From Candidatus Tepidiaquacella proteinivora (lineage in GTDB: Bacteria; Bacteroidota; Ignavibacteria; Tepidaquicellales; Tepidaquicellaceae), in the NCBI GenBank assembly GCA_013348845.1, contig CP054675.1:2303501-2367500 (forward strand): a stretch of 64,000 nt of DNA. Direction: 5' to 3'. Made by a program: the position numbers and the translations under genes. The notes below the pieces were generated by a model, which saw only the letters and a program-made list of their open reading frames with translations, had not been told where the DNA came from and did not search any database. Positions 45,725 through 54,317 of the stretch are shown here, in pieces. The stretch's first letter is position 1; the number at the start of each line of letters is the position of its first letter.

Positions 45725-46702
45725 CTACTTTATTAATACAAGTTTTTTTACATCTGAAAGTAAGAATCCTTTTTGATTTATAAATTTCAGGTGATAGAAG
45801 TATGTACCAGAAGTTAAATTACCTGCATTGAAGTTAATCGAATAAATTCCTGGACTTAAATTTCCTTCATATAAATTATATAATTCTTTTCCAAGAATGT
45901 CATATAATTTTAAAGAAACCAAACCAGTTTCAGGTATGGAGAACCTGATATTTGTATTAGGGTTAAAAGGATTTGGATAATTTTGATAGAGCTGAAAGTT
46001 TTCAGGTACAGATGAGTTCTTTATTATACCTGAGGATTGTCTTAATAATAATATATATTGTAAATTACCTGCACTATCATTAGGCAAACCTGGTGTTCCT
46101 CCATAATTTGTATCAACAGCAAGATTATTATTATCAGCAAAATCTGATAGTGTCATAATAGTTGGTTTGGTAAAATGTAATGATGCACCACCAACAAGAG
46201 CACCTCCCGAAAGCGCACCACTGTAATGGGCTTTCGGCATTGGTAGCGAATTTTGATTTGCCGTTCCGTGAGATAGTCCATGAATATGAGTCGTATCAAT
46301 GGTTCTAATTTGAACTGCATCAGATGCATTTGCAATGTTAAAGATAGTTCCTCTGATATATGTTGTATCCTGTGAATTAAATTTTATGCAGATTGAAAAA
46401 TCGGATTTATTGGTATCCTGGATAAACAGTGTGGTATCAAGAGTTATTAATATAAGCAATCCACTTGGCAAATTATTCCAGTAAGAATTGTAAGTGAAAA
46501 ACAGAGGGTTTTGTGGTGAACCTCCGGCAGAAAAATCCCTGATTTGCATCCCTCTTAAATCAAGATTGTTTTGAATGACAAGTAATTCAACAAATTCTCT
46601 CTTCTGTACAAATCCATTAAAATATTCATTAACAACAATAGATTGCGCTGATAATGTTGAAGTTATTATCAGTAATATTGAGATTAAAATATATTTTTTC
46701 AT
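45725..46702 (-). CDS. Secreted lamin-tail-like protein with type IX sorting domain
   Basis: 325 residues with signal peptide (1-19, LSAQ). Residues 20-170 resemble a lamin-tail domain: it begins IVVNEYFNGFVQKREFVEL and continues LDLRGMQIRDFS, the usual INE...EFIEL...DLxGwxlxD pattern. The C-terminal 85 residues are a type A sorting domain with YQNYPNPFNPNTNIRF, ending VKKLVLIK. It follows the duplicated His-helix gene by 26 nt on the same strand, so both are probably co-expressed. Target unknown. Confidence 0.85.
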   Translation of the reverse strand: MKKYILISILLIITSTLSAQSIVVNEYFNGFVQKREFVELLVIQNNLDLRGMQIRDFSAGGSPQNPLFFTYNSYWNNLPSGLLILITLDTTLFIQDTNKSDFSICIKFNSQDTTYIRGTIFNIANASDAVQIRTIDTTHIHGLSHGTANQNSLPMPKAHYSGALSGGALVGGASLHFTKPTIMTLSDFADNNNLAVDTNYGGTPGLPNDSAGNLQYILLLRQSSGIIKNSSVPENFQLYQNYPNPFNPNTNIRFSIPETGLVSLKLYDILGKELYNLYEGNLSPGIYSINFNAGNLTSGTYFYHLKFINQKGFLLSDVKKLVLIK

Positions 46703-46728
46703 TTTTTAACCTTTTATTGATTTATTAA

Positions 46729-47460
46729 TTAATCAAATAAATTTTCAAGTTTCTGATATTTTGTATGCATTACTTCTACGGCAGATTTAATTTTTTCCGT
46801 GTTGTTCGTTTTAAGAACATCCTTAACTGCTTTTGTTGCCTCAATTAATTCATTAACAACAGAAAAGAATTCTTCCTTTTTTGCTTCTATTCTTTTGGAT
46901 AGTTTTCCATTTGGAATAGCTTCCGCCCTGATAATTAATTCGTCAATTAGTGGTTCTAACTCAGAAAATTTATCATAAGGAATAATTTTATGATAAATAA
47001 CATATAACACCTTATGATATTCATCCACTTCTTTCATAATGGGTTTAATTATTCTTACCATCATTTCAAAATCAGCATGTAGTTTTTCTGCTGCATCCAG
47101 TAATGCATTATTGTCACTTACTTCTGCCGCTCTGTAATATTCTTCTGCGGAATTATTTAGTTTTTTAAGTCCTTCTTCCCATTTTTCCTTTTTATCTTGA
47201 ACTATCCCTGGAAGTTTTTCATTGTTAATTTTATCAATGTGAGTTTTAATGTCAGGGACTAGGCTTTTTAATTTATCTATATCCTGGGAAGGATAAGCTT
47301 CATGCCAAATTTGATATATTACTTCGTGAAAATCAAAAAGTTCAGGAACGCTCCATTGAATTTCAGTTGAATCAATATCTACCTGAGCTTTAGAATTAAT
47401 TGAAAAACCAATAATTAAGATTAATAAATAGAAGAAAAAAATTTTTTGTTTCATTTTCAT
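46729..47460 (-). CDS. Secreted helical protein with two gapless 104-residue His-containing repeats
   Basis: 243 residues with a signal peptide (about 1-25, SKAQ). The mature protein is two copies of one all-helical unit (about 45-138 and 149-242) that align without any gap at an offset of 104: H45/H149, H53/H157, P57/P161, K82/K186, KK90-91/KK194-195 and H128/H232. In the motifs FHEVIYQIWH and YHKVLYVIYH two histidines are eight apart on one helix; the third lies on a later helix (KLH, VMH). Conserved histidines on a helical bundle suggest metal or haem binding, but no CxxCH is present. It is divergent from a NapH-like polyferredoxin. The family is not recognised. Confidence 0.75.
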   Translation of the reverse strand: MKMKQKIFFFYLLILIIGFSINSKAQVDIDSTEIQWSVPELFDFHEVIYQIWHEAYPSQDIDKLKSLVPDIKTHIDKINNEKLPGIVQDKKEKWEEGLKKLNNSAEEYYRAAEVSDNNALLDAAEKLHADFEMMVRIIKPIMKEVDEYHKVLYVIYHKIIPYDKFSELEPLIDELIIRAEAIPNGKLSKRIEAKKEEFFSVVNELIEATKAVKDVLKTNNTEKIKSAVEVMHTKYQKLENLFD

Positions 47461-47595
47461 TTTTTTATTTATTTTCTTAAAAAAATTTATACAAAACTAT
47501 AAAAATAAATGTTCAAAAAAAATCCAATGAGTAGCTGAATTTGACGAATTTTAATTATTAATGAATATTTTTTTTAATTTTTTTAATTTATATTT

Positions 47596-47613
47596 TTGGC
47601 ATAGTATTTGCAA
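47596..47613 (+). promoter_or_regulatory. predicted sigma-54 promoter for the NapH-like gene
   Basis: TTGGCATAGTATTTGCAA at 47596-47613 matches the -24/-12 consensus (TGGCAC, then TTGCA), with GG and GC exactly 10 nt apart. The initiation site would be near 47623, about 10 nt before the ATG at 47633. A sigma-54-dependent activator gene lies 1.3 kb downstream (48898-50268) and is a natural candidate regulator. Confidence 0.75.
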
Positions 47614-47632
47614 TTAAATAAATAAAAAAATT

Positions 47633-48538
47633 ATGAAACTATTTAAAAAGTTTTTTTACACATTCATTATATCGTTATATCCTTTTTTGGTTATTGCTCA
47701 GGATGGAGTTGGAAAGAACCAGAGCAAGACATTTTTAGATTATCTGTTAGATTATCGTTATCTAACAATAATTATAATTTTTATCATTGGTTTGTATATT
47801 ATTTGGAATAAGAGAATGACGCTTAAGTTTCGTATTCCACTTTTATTATTTACATTTTTATTATATGGAGTTGTAGCATATTTTGTTTCTGCCATATATA
47901 TTTCTCCAAGCCCTGTTTGTGCATCTACGAAAATATTTACAATTGGGCTTAAACCCCAATTTTTTGCAACTTTAACAGTTATTGGCATTCTAAGTTTAGT
48001 TTCAACAAAAGGATTTTGTGGCTTGGTATGTCCGATAGGTGCTCTTCAAGAACTTTTTTACAGAATCCCGGGAATAAAGAAATTAAAACTAAAATTTGTA
48101 ATTACGAATTCAGTAAGAATTCTTTTGTTTATATCATTTCTGGTGGTTTTCGTCTTTGCAGGTGTTTCTTTATATAATTTTATTAATTTATTCGACTTAA
48201 TACATTGGGATTTTAATTTACCTTTTCTTGAGCTTTTCTTCTTTTTATTATTTATTGTTATTATGCTTGTTATGAGTATTTTTTTGTTTAGACCTTTCTG
48301 TTATTTAATTTGTCCGTTTGGTTTATATAGCTGGATACTCGAACAATTTTCTTTCTTAAAAATCAGAATAAGTAAAAATAAATGTAATGAGTGTGGGGTT
48401 TGTGAACAAAAAGCACCTTGCCCGGCAATAGGTGATATTTTGAAAAATAAAGTTATAAAAGCGGATTGTCATCTTTGCGGGGATTGTTTAAATCTTTGTA
48501 ATAGGGATGCTATATATTTTGGATTAAAGAAGAAATAA
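47633..48538 (+). CDS. NapH/MauN-type membrane polyferredoxin (4Fe-4S protein)
   Basis: 301 residues. A signal-like first helix (ending VIAQ) and about five further membrane helices carry two CxxxCP motifs, C129/C133-P and C223/C227-P, on the membrane side as in NapH, NosR and MauN. The C-terminus is a soluble 2[4Fe-4S] ferredoxin domain: C251, C254, C257, C263 and C279, C282, C285, C289. Such proteins pass electrons between the quinone pool and periplasmic or membrane reductases. No nap, nos or mau partner gene is nearby. A near-consensus sigma-54 promoter precedes it. Confidence 0.88.
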   Translation: MKLFKKFFYTFIISLYPFLVIAQDGVGKNQSKTFLDYLLDYRYLTIIIIFIIGLYIIWNKRMTLKFRIPLLLFTFLLYGVVAYFVSAIYISPSPVCASTKIFTIGLKPQFFATLTVIGILSLVSTKGFCGLVCPIGALQELFYRIPGIKKLKLKFVITNSVRILLFISFLVVFVFAGVSLYNFINLFDLIHWDFNLPFLELFFFLLFIVIMLVMSIFLFRPFCYLICPFGLYSWILEQFSFLKIRISKNKCNECGVCEQKAPCPAIGDILKNKVIKADCHLCGDCLNLCNRDAIYFGLKKK

Positions 48539-48548
48539 AGATAAAATA

Positions 48549-48887
48549 TTAATTTTGCTGATTTCTGCCCCAACCCCATCTATGTCTGTGTCTGTGGCGC
48601 ATACCTTTTCCAAAGGAACAATTGCTATCATTCATTAATTTTCTGTTTTTATTGTAATACCAATATTTATTTCCTCCCTTTTTTTGAGGTGGTACATAGT
48701 CAGGCTTAGAGTTATTTATTTGGGTATCTTTTACGATTTCTTTCTGGTCTTTAGGTGCAATAAATGATGTATCATTTTTATTTGTTTCTACTCTATTTTC
48801 TTCTTTGCAACTAAAGAAAATTATTAAAGTAATTAATGAAATATTTAGAACTATTTTCTTCATTAAATTATAAATTGCAATAATCAT
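48549..48887 (-). CDS. Small lipoprotein with His/Arg-rich C-terminal tail
   Basis: 112 residues from 48887, or 104 from the better start at 48863, which gives a classic lipoprotein signal with lipobox IIFFSC (Cys19). The mature part is hydrophilic with no fold recognised, and ends in RHRHRHRWGWGRN, a tail likely to bind metal ions or anionic surfaces. It lies 10 nt after the response-regulator gene on the same strand, so it belongs to the two-component operon. A weak sigma-54-like element overlaps its start region. Confidence 0.7.
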   Translation of the reverse strand: MIIAIYNLMKKIVLNISLITLIIFFSCKEENRVETNKNDTSFIAPKDQKEIVKDTQINNSKPDYVPPQKKGGNKYWYYNKNRKLMNDSNCSFGKGMRHRHRHRWGWGRNQQN

Positions 48888-48897
48888 ACCTTATTTT

Positions 48898-50268
48898 TTA
48901 CTTTTTCAACCCCCATTTTTCAAGCCTATATCTTAAATTTCGTTCAGAAATGCCGAGTTTTCTTGCTGCTTTTGATTGGTTACCACCAGCTTCCTTTAAT
49001 GCATCAAATATTAATTTTTTTTCAAAGTTTTCTACCCTTTCTGTAAAACTCATATTTTCATCATCTATAAAATCAACTTTTTCTTTTTGCATCTGTTTTA
49101 CATTTGAAGGTAAATCTTCAGTTGTTATTAATTCACCCCTTGATAACACAAGGGAATGATGTATTATATTTTCAAGTTCTCTGACATTACCAGGGTAGTT
49201 ATATTTTAAAAGTAAATCGATTGCTTCTTTTGAAAATTCCACTTTACTTCTGTTTGTTTCCTGAATATATTTTTTTAGGAAATAATCAATCAATGGTAAT
49301 ATATCTTCTTTTCTTTCTCTTAAAGGTGGTATGTGTATGGTAATAACATTCAAACGGTAATACAAATCTTCTCTGAATTTCCCTTCATTTATAAGTTCTT
49401 CAATATTTTTATTTGTGGCTGAAATAATCCTGACATCTGTATGTATTGTTTGTGTTCCCCCAACTCTTTCAAATTGTCCTTCCTGCAGGACTCGTAATAA
49501 TTTAACCTGTGTTTGTAATGGTAAATCGCCAACTTCATCTAAAAACAATGTTCCTTTATCTGCTAATTCAAACCTCCCTAATTTTTGTCTGTCAGCCCCT
49601 GTAAAAGCTCCCTTCTCATGACCAAACATTTCACTTTCAAGTAGATTTTCGTTTAAAGCTGCGCAATTTACAGCTATAAATGGTTGGTCTTTTCTCTGAC
49701 TTGTAAAATGAATAGCTTTTGCAAGTACTTCTTTACCACTGCCGCTCTCACCCCTTATCAGTATAGTAGCCTTACTCTGAGCAACTCTTCCAGCTAAATT
49801 TACAATTTCTTGCATTTTTTTGGAAAATGCAATCAGATTGGGAAGATTATATTTTTCATCTAATATGTTTCTTAATTTTTCATTTTCAGAAATTAAAGTT
49901 TTCCTTTCAACAATTCTTTTTAATATAATTTCTAATTCATCAAGATTTATAGGCTTTGTTATAAAATCAAAGGCTCCTTCTTTCATTATTTCAACGGCGG
50001 TTTCTACGGTTCCGTAAGCTGTGAATAAAATAAAATAAATTTCAGGATTTATTTTCTTTATTGTTTTAAATAACTCGAGCCCGGTTTTATCTGGCATTTG
50101 ATAATCACTTAAAACTATATCTATAATATTACTATTTATAATATTGATTGCTTTATCAGCAGATTCCGCCTCGTAAACTAAATAACCAATATTTTTTAAG
50201 TGTCCGGATAGAGTAATTCTTTGTGGGGCTTCATCATCTACTACTAAAATTGAGATTTTATTTTTCAT
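48898..50268 (-). CDS. NtrC-family sigma-54-dependent response regulator
   Basis: 456 residues. Receiver domain with phospho-acceptor D55 (VLSDYQMPD); AAA+ domain with Walker A GESGSGKE at 173-180 and the sigma-54 contact loop GAFTGA at 220-225; arginine-finger region YYRLNVITIHIPPLRER; C-terminal Fis-type helix-turn-helix (NQSKAARKLGISERNLRYRL). It activates sigma-54 promoters when phosphorylated. Overlaps its kinase gene by 4 nt. Likely targets include the sigma-54 promoter at 47596 nearby. Confidence 0.96.
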   Translation of the reverse strand: MKNKISILVVDDEAPQRITLSGHLKNIGYLVYEAESADKAINIINSNIIDIVLSDYQMPDKTGLELFKTIKKINPEIYFILFTAYGTVETAVEIMKEGAFDFITKPINLDELEIILKRIVERKTLISENEKLRNILDEKYNLPNLIAFSKKMQEIVNLAGRVAQSKATILIRGESGSGKEVLAKAIHFTSQRKDQPFIAVNCAALNENLLESEMFGHEKGAFTGADRQKLGRFELADKGTLFLDEVGDLPLQTQVKLLRVLQEGQFERVGGTQTIHTDVRIISATNKNIEELINEGKFREDLYYRLNVITIHIPPLRERKEDILPLIDYFLKKYIQETNRSKVEFSKEAIDLLLKYNYPGNVRELENIIHHSLVLSRGELITTEDLPSNVKQMQKEKVDFIDDENMSFTERVENFEKKLIFDALKEAGGNQSKAARKLGISERNLRYRLEKWGLKK

Positions 50269-52289
50269 ATTAATTCAATTATGAATTTAGTTCCTTGATT
50301 TATTTTACTTTCTATATGTATTATTCCGTTATGCTGAGTAACAATCTGTTGCACTATGCTTAAGCCAAGTCCGGAACCTGTTTTTTTGGTGGTAAAGTAT
50401 GGATAAAATATTTTATTCTTTATTTCATCAGGAATACCTGTTCCGGTATCAATAAACTCGAAAATTTTTCTATTGTTTTTTGTATAAAAATTTATTGTGA
50501 TTTTACCCTCTCCTTTTATTGAATCTATTGAATTAATTGCAAGGTTATTAAATACTTGTTTAAATAATTCAGGATCCACACTTATTGTTGTATCATTTTT
50601 TTGATTAATTTCTATTTTAATGTTTTTACCCTGCACTAAAACATCAATCAGGTTTTTTATTTCGCTGAGGAAATCAGATATTTTAATTTGCTGTATTACC
50701 GGTTCCTTAGGTCTGGAAAATTTTAAAAATTCAGTTATTATATTATTTACTCTTTCTGATTCTGATTTCAACACTTCGATTAATTTATTGTATTCTTCAG
50801 AATTGATTTTCATCAATTCACCCGCTTTTTCAAATCGCTGAGCAATCATATGAATTGAATTTAAAGGATTTCTTACTTCGTGAGCAACTGCTGATGCTAA
50901 TTCACCCATTGTAATAAGTTTCTCATTTCGGAGGGATTGCTCCTGTAATATTTTAAATTCTGTTATATCCCGACTTACTATTGTAAAAGTATATAGGGAT
51001 TTTTTTTCATCAAATATTCTGGTAGAATTTATTAATAATGTTTTCTTACCTTGCTCCGGTACTTCTATAATTATCTCCCTATCTGTGTATTCAACTTTAT
51101 CGTAAATTATCTGATAAAATTCTTTTGAATATTGTTTTAAAACTTTTTCGTAATGCTTCCCGATTATTTCCTCTGCTTTAATATTAAATATCTTTTCACT
51201 GTATTTATTGAAAATAATAATTTTGTCATCATTTCCTATAGATATTACAGATAGCGTCATATTTTCAAGAATTGAGCTGGTGAAAGCCTGCATCTTTTTA
51301 TATTCATAGGAAAGTAAATTGTAATTTTGATTCGAAACAATAATTGCAATTAAAATAACTGATAGAACAATTATAATGATTGTTATAATAACGCTTCTTC
51401 TGATTAGTCTCGATTCAAGTGAATTGATTTCATCTAATTTTAATCCTATCCGAAAAATACCGATTGTTTCATTTTCTATTTGAAATTTTCTTACAACTTC
51501 AAAAATACGGTTACCTTCATAATATATTTCTCTTGTTCTTGTACTTGTATCCTGATATGCATTTTTAAGAAATTCATCTTGACTAATATGCTTAAAATCT
51601 TTAATCTCTTTATCAGCGGCAATTATTCCTTCTTCATCTTGTAGAATTATATACTTTACTTCTTCTTTATTTCCAATATCCTGAATCATTTTTCCAAATC
51701 CTGTTTTTTCCTGAAATTCTTTTAAAAGTTCTGCATCAAGATTTACAACTATAGCTCCTCCTTTATTCTTCGGTCTTTTAATTGCTACAGCATACCTTTC
51801 TCCTTCTTCGAACCGTGATTCTTTAATTCCAATTATTATTTCCTCTTCTTTTCCTTCTAAAATTGGTCTGATAAAATCTTTTGGTGAATATTTCGGCTTT
51901 AGTCCAGAATGAACAGTATCTTTAACATTTGATAGTATCTTTTCGCCCTTTTTATTGAATATATTTATTCTATATACATCGTTTTCTTCAGCAATATCTT
52001 TTAATAATTTATTATTTAGAGAAGATATACTATCCAATCTTGCTACATTTTTTGCTACACCTAACAGATGTTGCGAAATTAATGCTTCAAATTCTCTATC
52101 AGAGATTATTGTATTTGCACTTCCTGTTGTTATGGTTTGAATTAAACTTGTTGCATTGTCATTTATTAAGTGATATATTTCCTCTCTATTTTGAATATAT
52201 TCCAGATAAGATGATATTATCATCAAAACTGTGAGTGTTAAACCAATAATAATTAGATATTTCGTTTTTATCGAAAAAAACTTTTCCAA
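50265..52289 (-). CDS. Membrane sensor histidine kinase (partner of the NtrC-type regulator)
   Basis: 674 residues. TM1 about 10-29, an extracytoplasmic sensor region of about 265 residues, TM2 about 298-319, then a PAS domain (about 330-445), HisKA with phospho-acceptor H470 (AVAHEVRNPLNS), and a C-terminal HATPase domain (DTGTGIPDEIKNKI; TGSGLGLSIVQQI). The sensor region has charged, Cache-like strand patterns (VVNLDAELL; FNKKGEKILS) but is not assignable to a ligand. It overlaps the response regulator gene by 4 nt and so forms a cognate pair. What it senses is unknown; the adjoining polyferredoxin and His-rich proteins suggest redox state or metals. Confidence 0.93.
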   Translation of the reverse strand: MEKFFSIKTKYLIIIGLTLTVLMIISSYLEYIQNREEIYHLINDNATSLIQTITTGSANTIISDREFEALISQHLLGVAKNVARLDSISSLNNKLLKDIAEENDVYRINIFNKKGEKILSNVKDTVHSGLKPKYSPKDFIRPILEGKEEEIIIGIKESRFEEGERYAVAIKRPKNKGGAIVVNLDAELLKEFQEKTGFGKMIQDIGNKEEVKYIILQDEEGIIAADKEIKDFKHISQDEFLKNAYQDTSTRTREIYYEGNRIFEVVRKFQIENETIGIFRIGLKLDEINSLESRLIRRSVIITIIIIVLSVILIAIIVSNQNYNLLSYEYKKMQAFTSSILENMTLSVISIGNDDKIIIFNKYSEKIFNIKAEEIIGKHYEKVLKQYSKEFYQIIYDKVEYTDREIIIEVPEQGKKTLLINSTRIFDEKKSLYTFTIVSRDITEFKILQEQSLRNEKLITMGELASAVAHEVRNPLNSIHMIAQRFEKAGELMKINSEEYNKLIEVLKSESERVNNIITEFLKFSRPKEPVIQQIKISDFLSEIKNLIDVLVQGKNIKIEINQKNDTTISVDPELFKQVFNNLAINSIDSIKGEGKITINFYTKNNRKIFEFIDTGTGIPDEIKNKIFYPYFTTKKTGSGLGLSIVQQIVTQHNGIIHIESKINQGTKFIIELI

Positions 52290-52599
52290 AGTAATTACAT
52301 ATATTATTAAAATTAGTAAATTGTGAGCAAAATAAAAACTTAATTTACTGAATTCGTTATTTTTAAGTTAATTAGTGGCTTCTAATATATTTAACCTTGT
52401 ATGAGATCTATTCTTTAATAATATCATTAATTTTTAAACAATCTTACTTTATTATTATTTATAAGATATAACTAACTTATTAATAAAACTCGTATTTTAA
52501 AATTGAAAACTAATTCTGGGTTGAATAATTTGAAGTATAAGTTATTTGATTTGTTCTATTTTTTTAAGAAGTTTTTTATTTAAATCAAATGTTAAATGC
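52290..52599. other. AT-rich intergenic region, no feature recognised
   Basis: About 310 bp between the sensor kinase start and the end of tatA, both on the minus strand. It must hold the kinase promoter, but no confident -33/-7 or -24/-12 pair, hairpin or open frame was found. Confidence 0.4.
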
Positions 52600-52800
52600 T
52601 TATTGCTTGTCTTTATTTTCACTGCTTGTCTCAGAATTTATTACCTGATTTATATCTTTTTGTATTTCTTCTTTTGCTTTTCTAAATTCTCTGAGCCCTT
52701 TTCCTAAACTCTGCATAAGTTCTGGTATCTTTTTCGGACCAAATAATATAAGAATTACAATTATTATTAAAATTAATTCCTGTGTACCTAAACCAAACAT
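52600..52800 (-). CDS. tatA: Twin-arginine translocase subunit TatA/E
   Basis: 66 residues: one N-terminal helix (about 7-20, [17 protein letters not shown]), the FGPKK hinge, an amphipathic helix ([18 protein letters not shown]) and a short charged tail. This is the TatA/E pore-forming subunit, short as usual. No tatC lies nearby. It is monocistronic in this window. TatA serves folded cofactor-bearing proteins, which fits but does not prove a link with the adjacent redox genes. Confidence 0.93.
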   Translation of the reverse strand: MFGLGTQELILIIIVILILFGPKKIPELMQSLGKGLREFRKAKEEIQKDINQVINSETSSENKDKQ

Positions 52801-52979
52801 CTTAAAATATTATTAATACTAATTTATTATAATAATTATTAAATCATAATTCAATATATTTTAAAATAACATTTGTGTTTTTACTTGTAATAAAAGTTTA
52901 TAGATATCTTTGGAATTATAATATATTATTTAATTGTTATTATTATTCAAAATAACTATACTATTTAGAATTTAAATAT

Positions 52980-54053
52980 ATGAAAGATAAAGGAAAAACG
53001 GTCGTTGTTGCTATGAGTGGTGGAGTAGATTCTTCTATCGCTGCTTATATGATGAAAAAAAATAATTATAATGTAATTGGAATTACACTGAAAACATGGG
53101 ATTACAAAAACTTAGAAGTTGAAAAAATTAGTTGCTGTTCTACTGAGTCAATTAGCAGAGCACAAAAAGTTGCAGAACAATTAGGAATAAAACATTATAT
53201 TTTTGATTTTTCTGAAGCATTTAATAATACTGTAATTAATAATTTCATATCAGAATATTTAGCAGGCAGGACACCGAATCCTTGTGTTATATGTAATAAA
53301 TACATTAAATGGGGATTGCTTCTTGATAAAGTAAAATCACTTGGAGCGGATTTCTTAGTAACAGGTCATTATGCAGGAATTAAAAAATTAGAAAATAACA
53401 GATTGACAGTATCTCTGTCTAAAGATAAATTAAAAGACCAATCCTATTTTCTTTGGGTGTTATCACAAGAAGCATTATCAAAATCGATATTTCCATTAGG
53501 AGATTTTACGAAAGTTGAGATAAGAAAGATTGCAAAAGATTTAAATTTAAAATCTGCAAAAATTCCTGACTCTCAGGAAATATGTTTTATACCTGATAAT
53601 GATTACCCGAAATTTTTAATTTCGAAAATTGGAGATAAAATCAGTGAAGGGGATATAGTTTATAAAGATAAATTAGTTGGAAGGCATAAAGGGTATCCGT
53701 TTTATACGATAGGTCAAAGAAGAGGATTAAATTTATCATTAGGTAAGCCTGTTTATGTAAGAAAAATAGATTCGAAAAATAATATAATCTATGTTGATGA
53801 TGAGAAAAACTTATATACAAAAGAATTTCTTGTAAATAGTATTAATTTTCTATCTGTAAATACTTTAAATAGCACTTGTGAGGTATTAGTTAAGGTTAGA
53901 TATAAGGATGTAGGTACCCCTGCATTAATAGAACAAATAGGTGAAGATGAAATTAAAGTAATATTGAAAACCCCTAAAAAATCAGTGACCCCCGGTCAAT
54001 CAGCAGTATTCTACATAGATGATTATTTATTATGTGGTGGGTTTATTGTATGA
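52980..54053 (+). CDS. mnmA: tRNA 2-thiouridylase MnmA
   Basis: 357 residues. The PP-loop AMSGGVDSS binds ATP; catalytic cysteines are C102 (TPNPCVICNKYIKWG) and C202 (DSQEICFIPDNDY). GHYAGI and IGQRRGLNLSLGKPVYV are further MnmA signatures. It thiolates U34 of tRNA for Lys, Glu and Gln. The gene stands alone, preceded by about 180 bp of AT-rich sequence. Confidence 0.97.
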   Translation: MKDKGKTVVVAMSGGVDSSIAAYMMKKNNYNVIGITLKTWDYKNLEVEKISCCSTESISRAQKVAEQLGIKHYIFDFSEAFNNTVINNFISEYLAGRTPNPCVICNKYIKWGLLLDKVKSLGADFLVTGHYAGIKKLENNRLTVSLSKDKLKDQSYFLWVLSQEALSKSIFPLGDFTKVEIRKIAKDLNLKSAKIPDSQEICFIPDNDYPKFLISKIGDKISEGDIVYKDKLVGRHKGYPFYTIGQRRGLNLSLGKPVYVRKIDSKNNIIYVDDEKNLYTKEFLVNSINFLSVNTLNSTCEVLVKVRYKDVGTPALIEQIGEDEIKVILKTPKKSVTPGQSAVFYIDDYLLCGGFIV

Positions 54054-54091
54054 TTAGCAAATAATAATTTGTATATCTTAATTGTTTTTTT

Positions 54092-54250
54092 TCAATTATT
54101 TTTAATAAATAGTCGTTGTATTATATTTTGAATTTTATGTGGTATTTTAAGAAAAAGCATTTTAAAGACAAAAACAAGAAAAGAAATCCTTATATCTCCA
54201 TTAAACTCAACTCTCTTATTCAACTTAACTACTCTAATCACTTGTGCCAT
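54092..54250 (-). CDS. Possible small ORF (52 residues), unconfirmed
   Basis: Antisense frame from ATG at 54250 to TGA at 54092, in the spacer between mnmA and the hybrid kinase. It starts MAQVIRVVKLNKRVEFNGD and continues into a hydrophobic stretch (ISFLVFVFKMLFLKI) that could be one membrane helix. No Shine-Dalgarno precedes it. A competing frame of 39 codons runs on the plus strand at 54137-54256; the minus frame has the more protein-like composition. Neither matches anything known to me. It may be a remnant. Confidence 0.25.
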   Translation of the reverse strand: MAQVIRVVKLNKRVEFNGDIRISFLVFVFKMLFLKIPHKIQNIIQRLFIKNN

Positions 54251-54317
54251 CAATAAAATTCAGATCAGTAATCTAATTTGTAATTAAATACTTTTTTCAT
54301 CGCTAATTTATTTTAAT

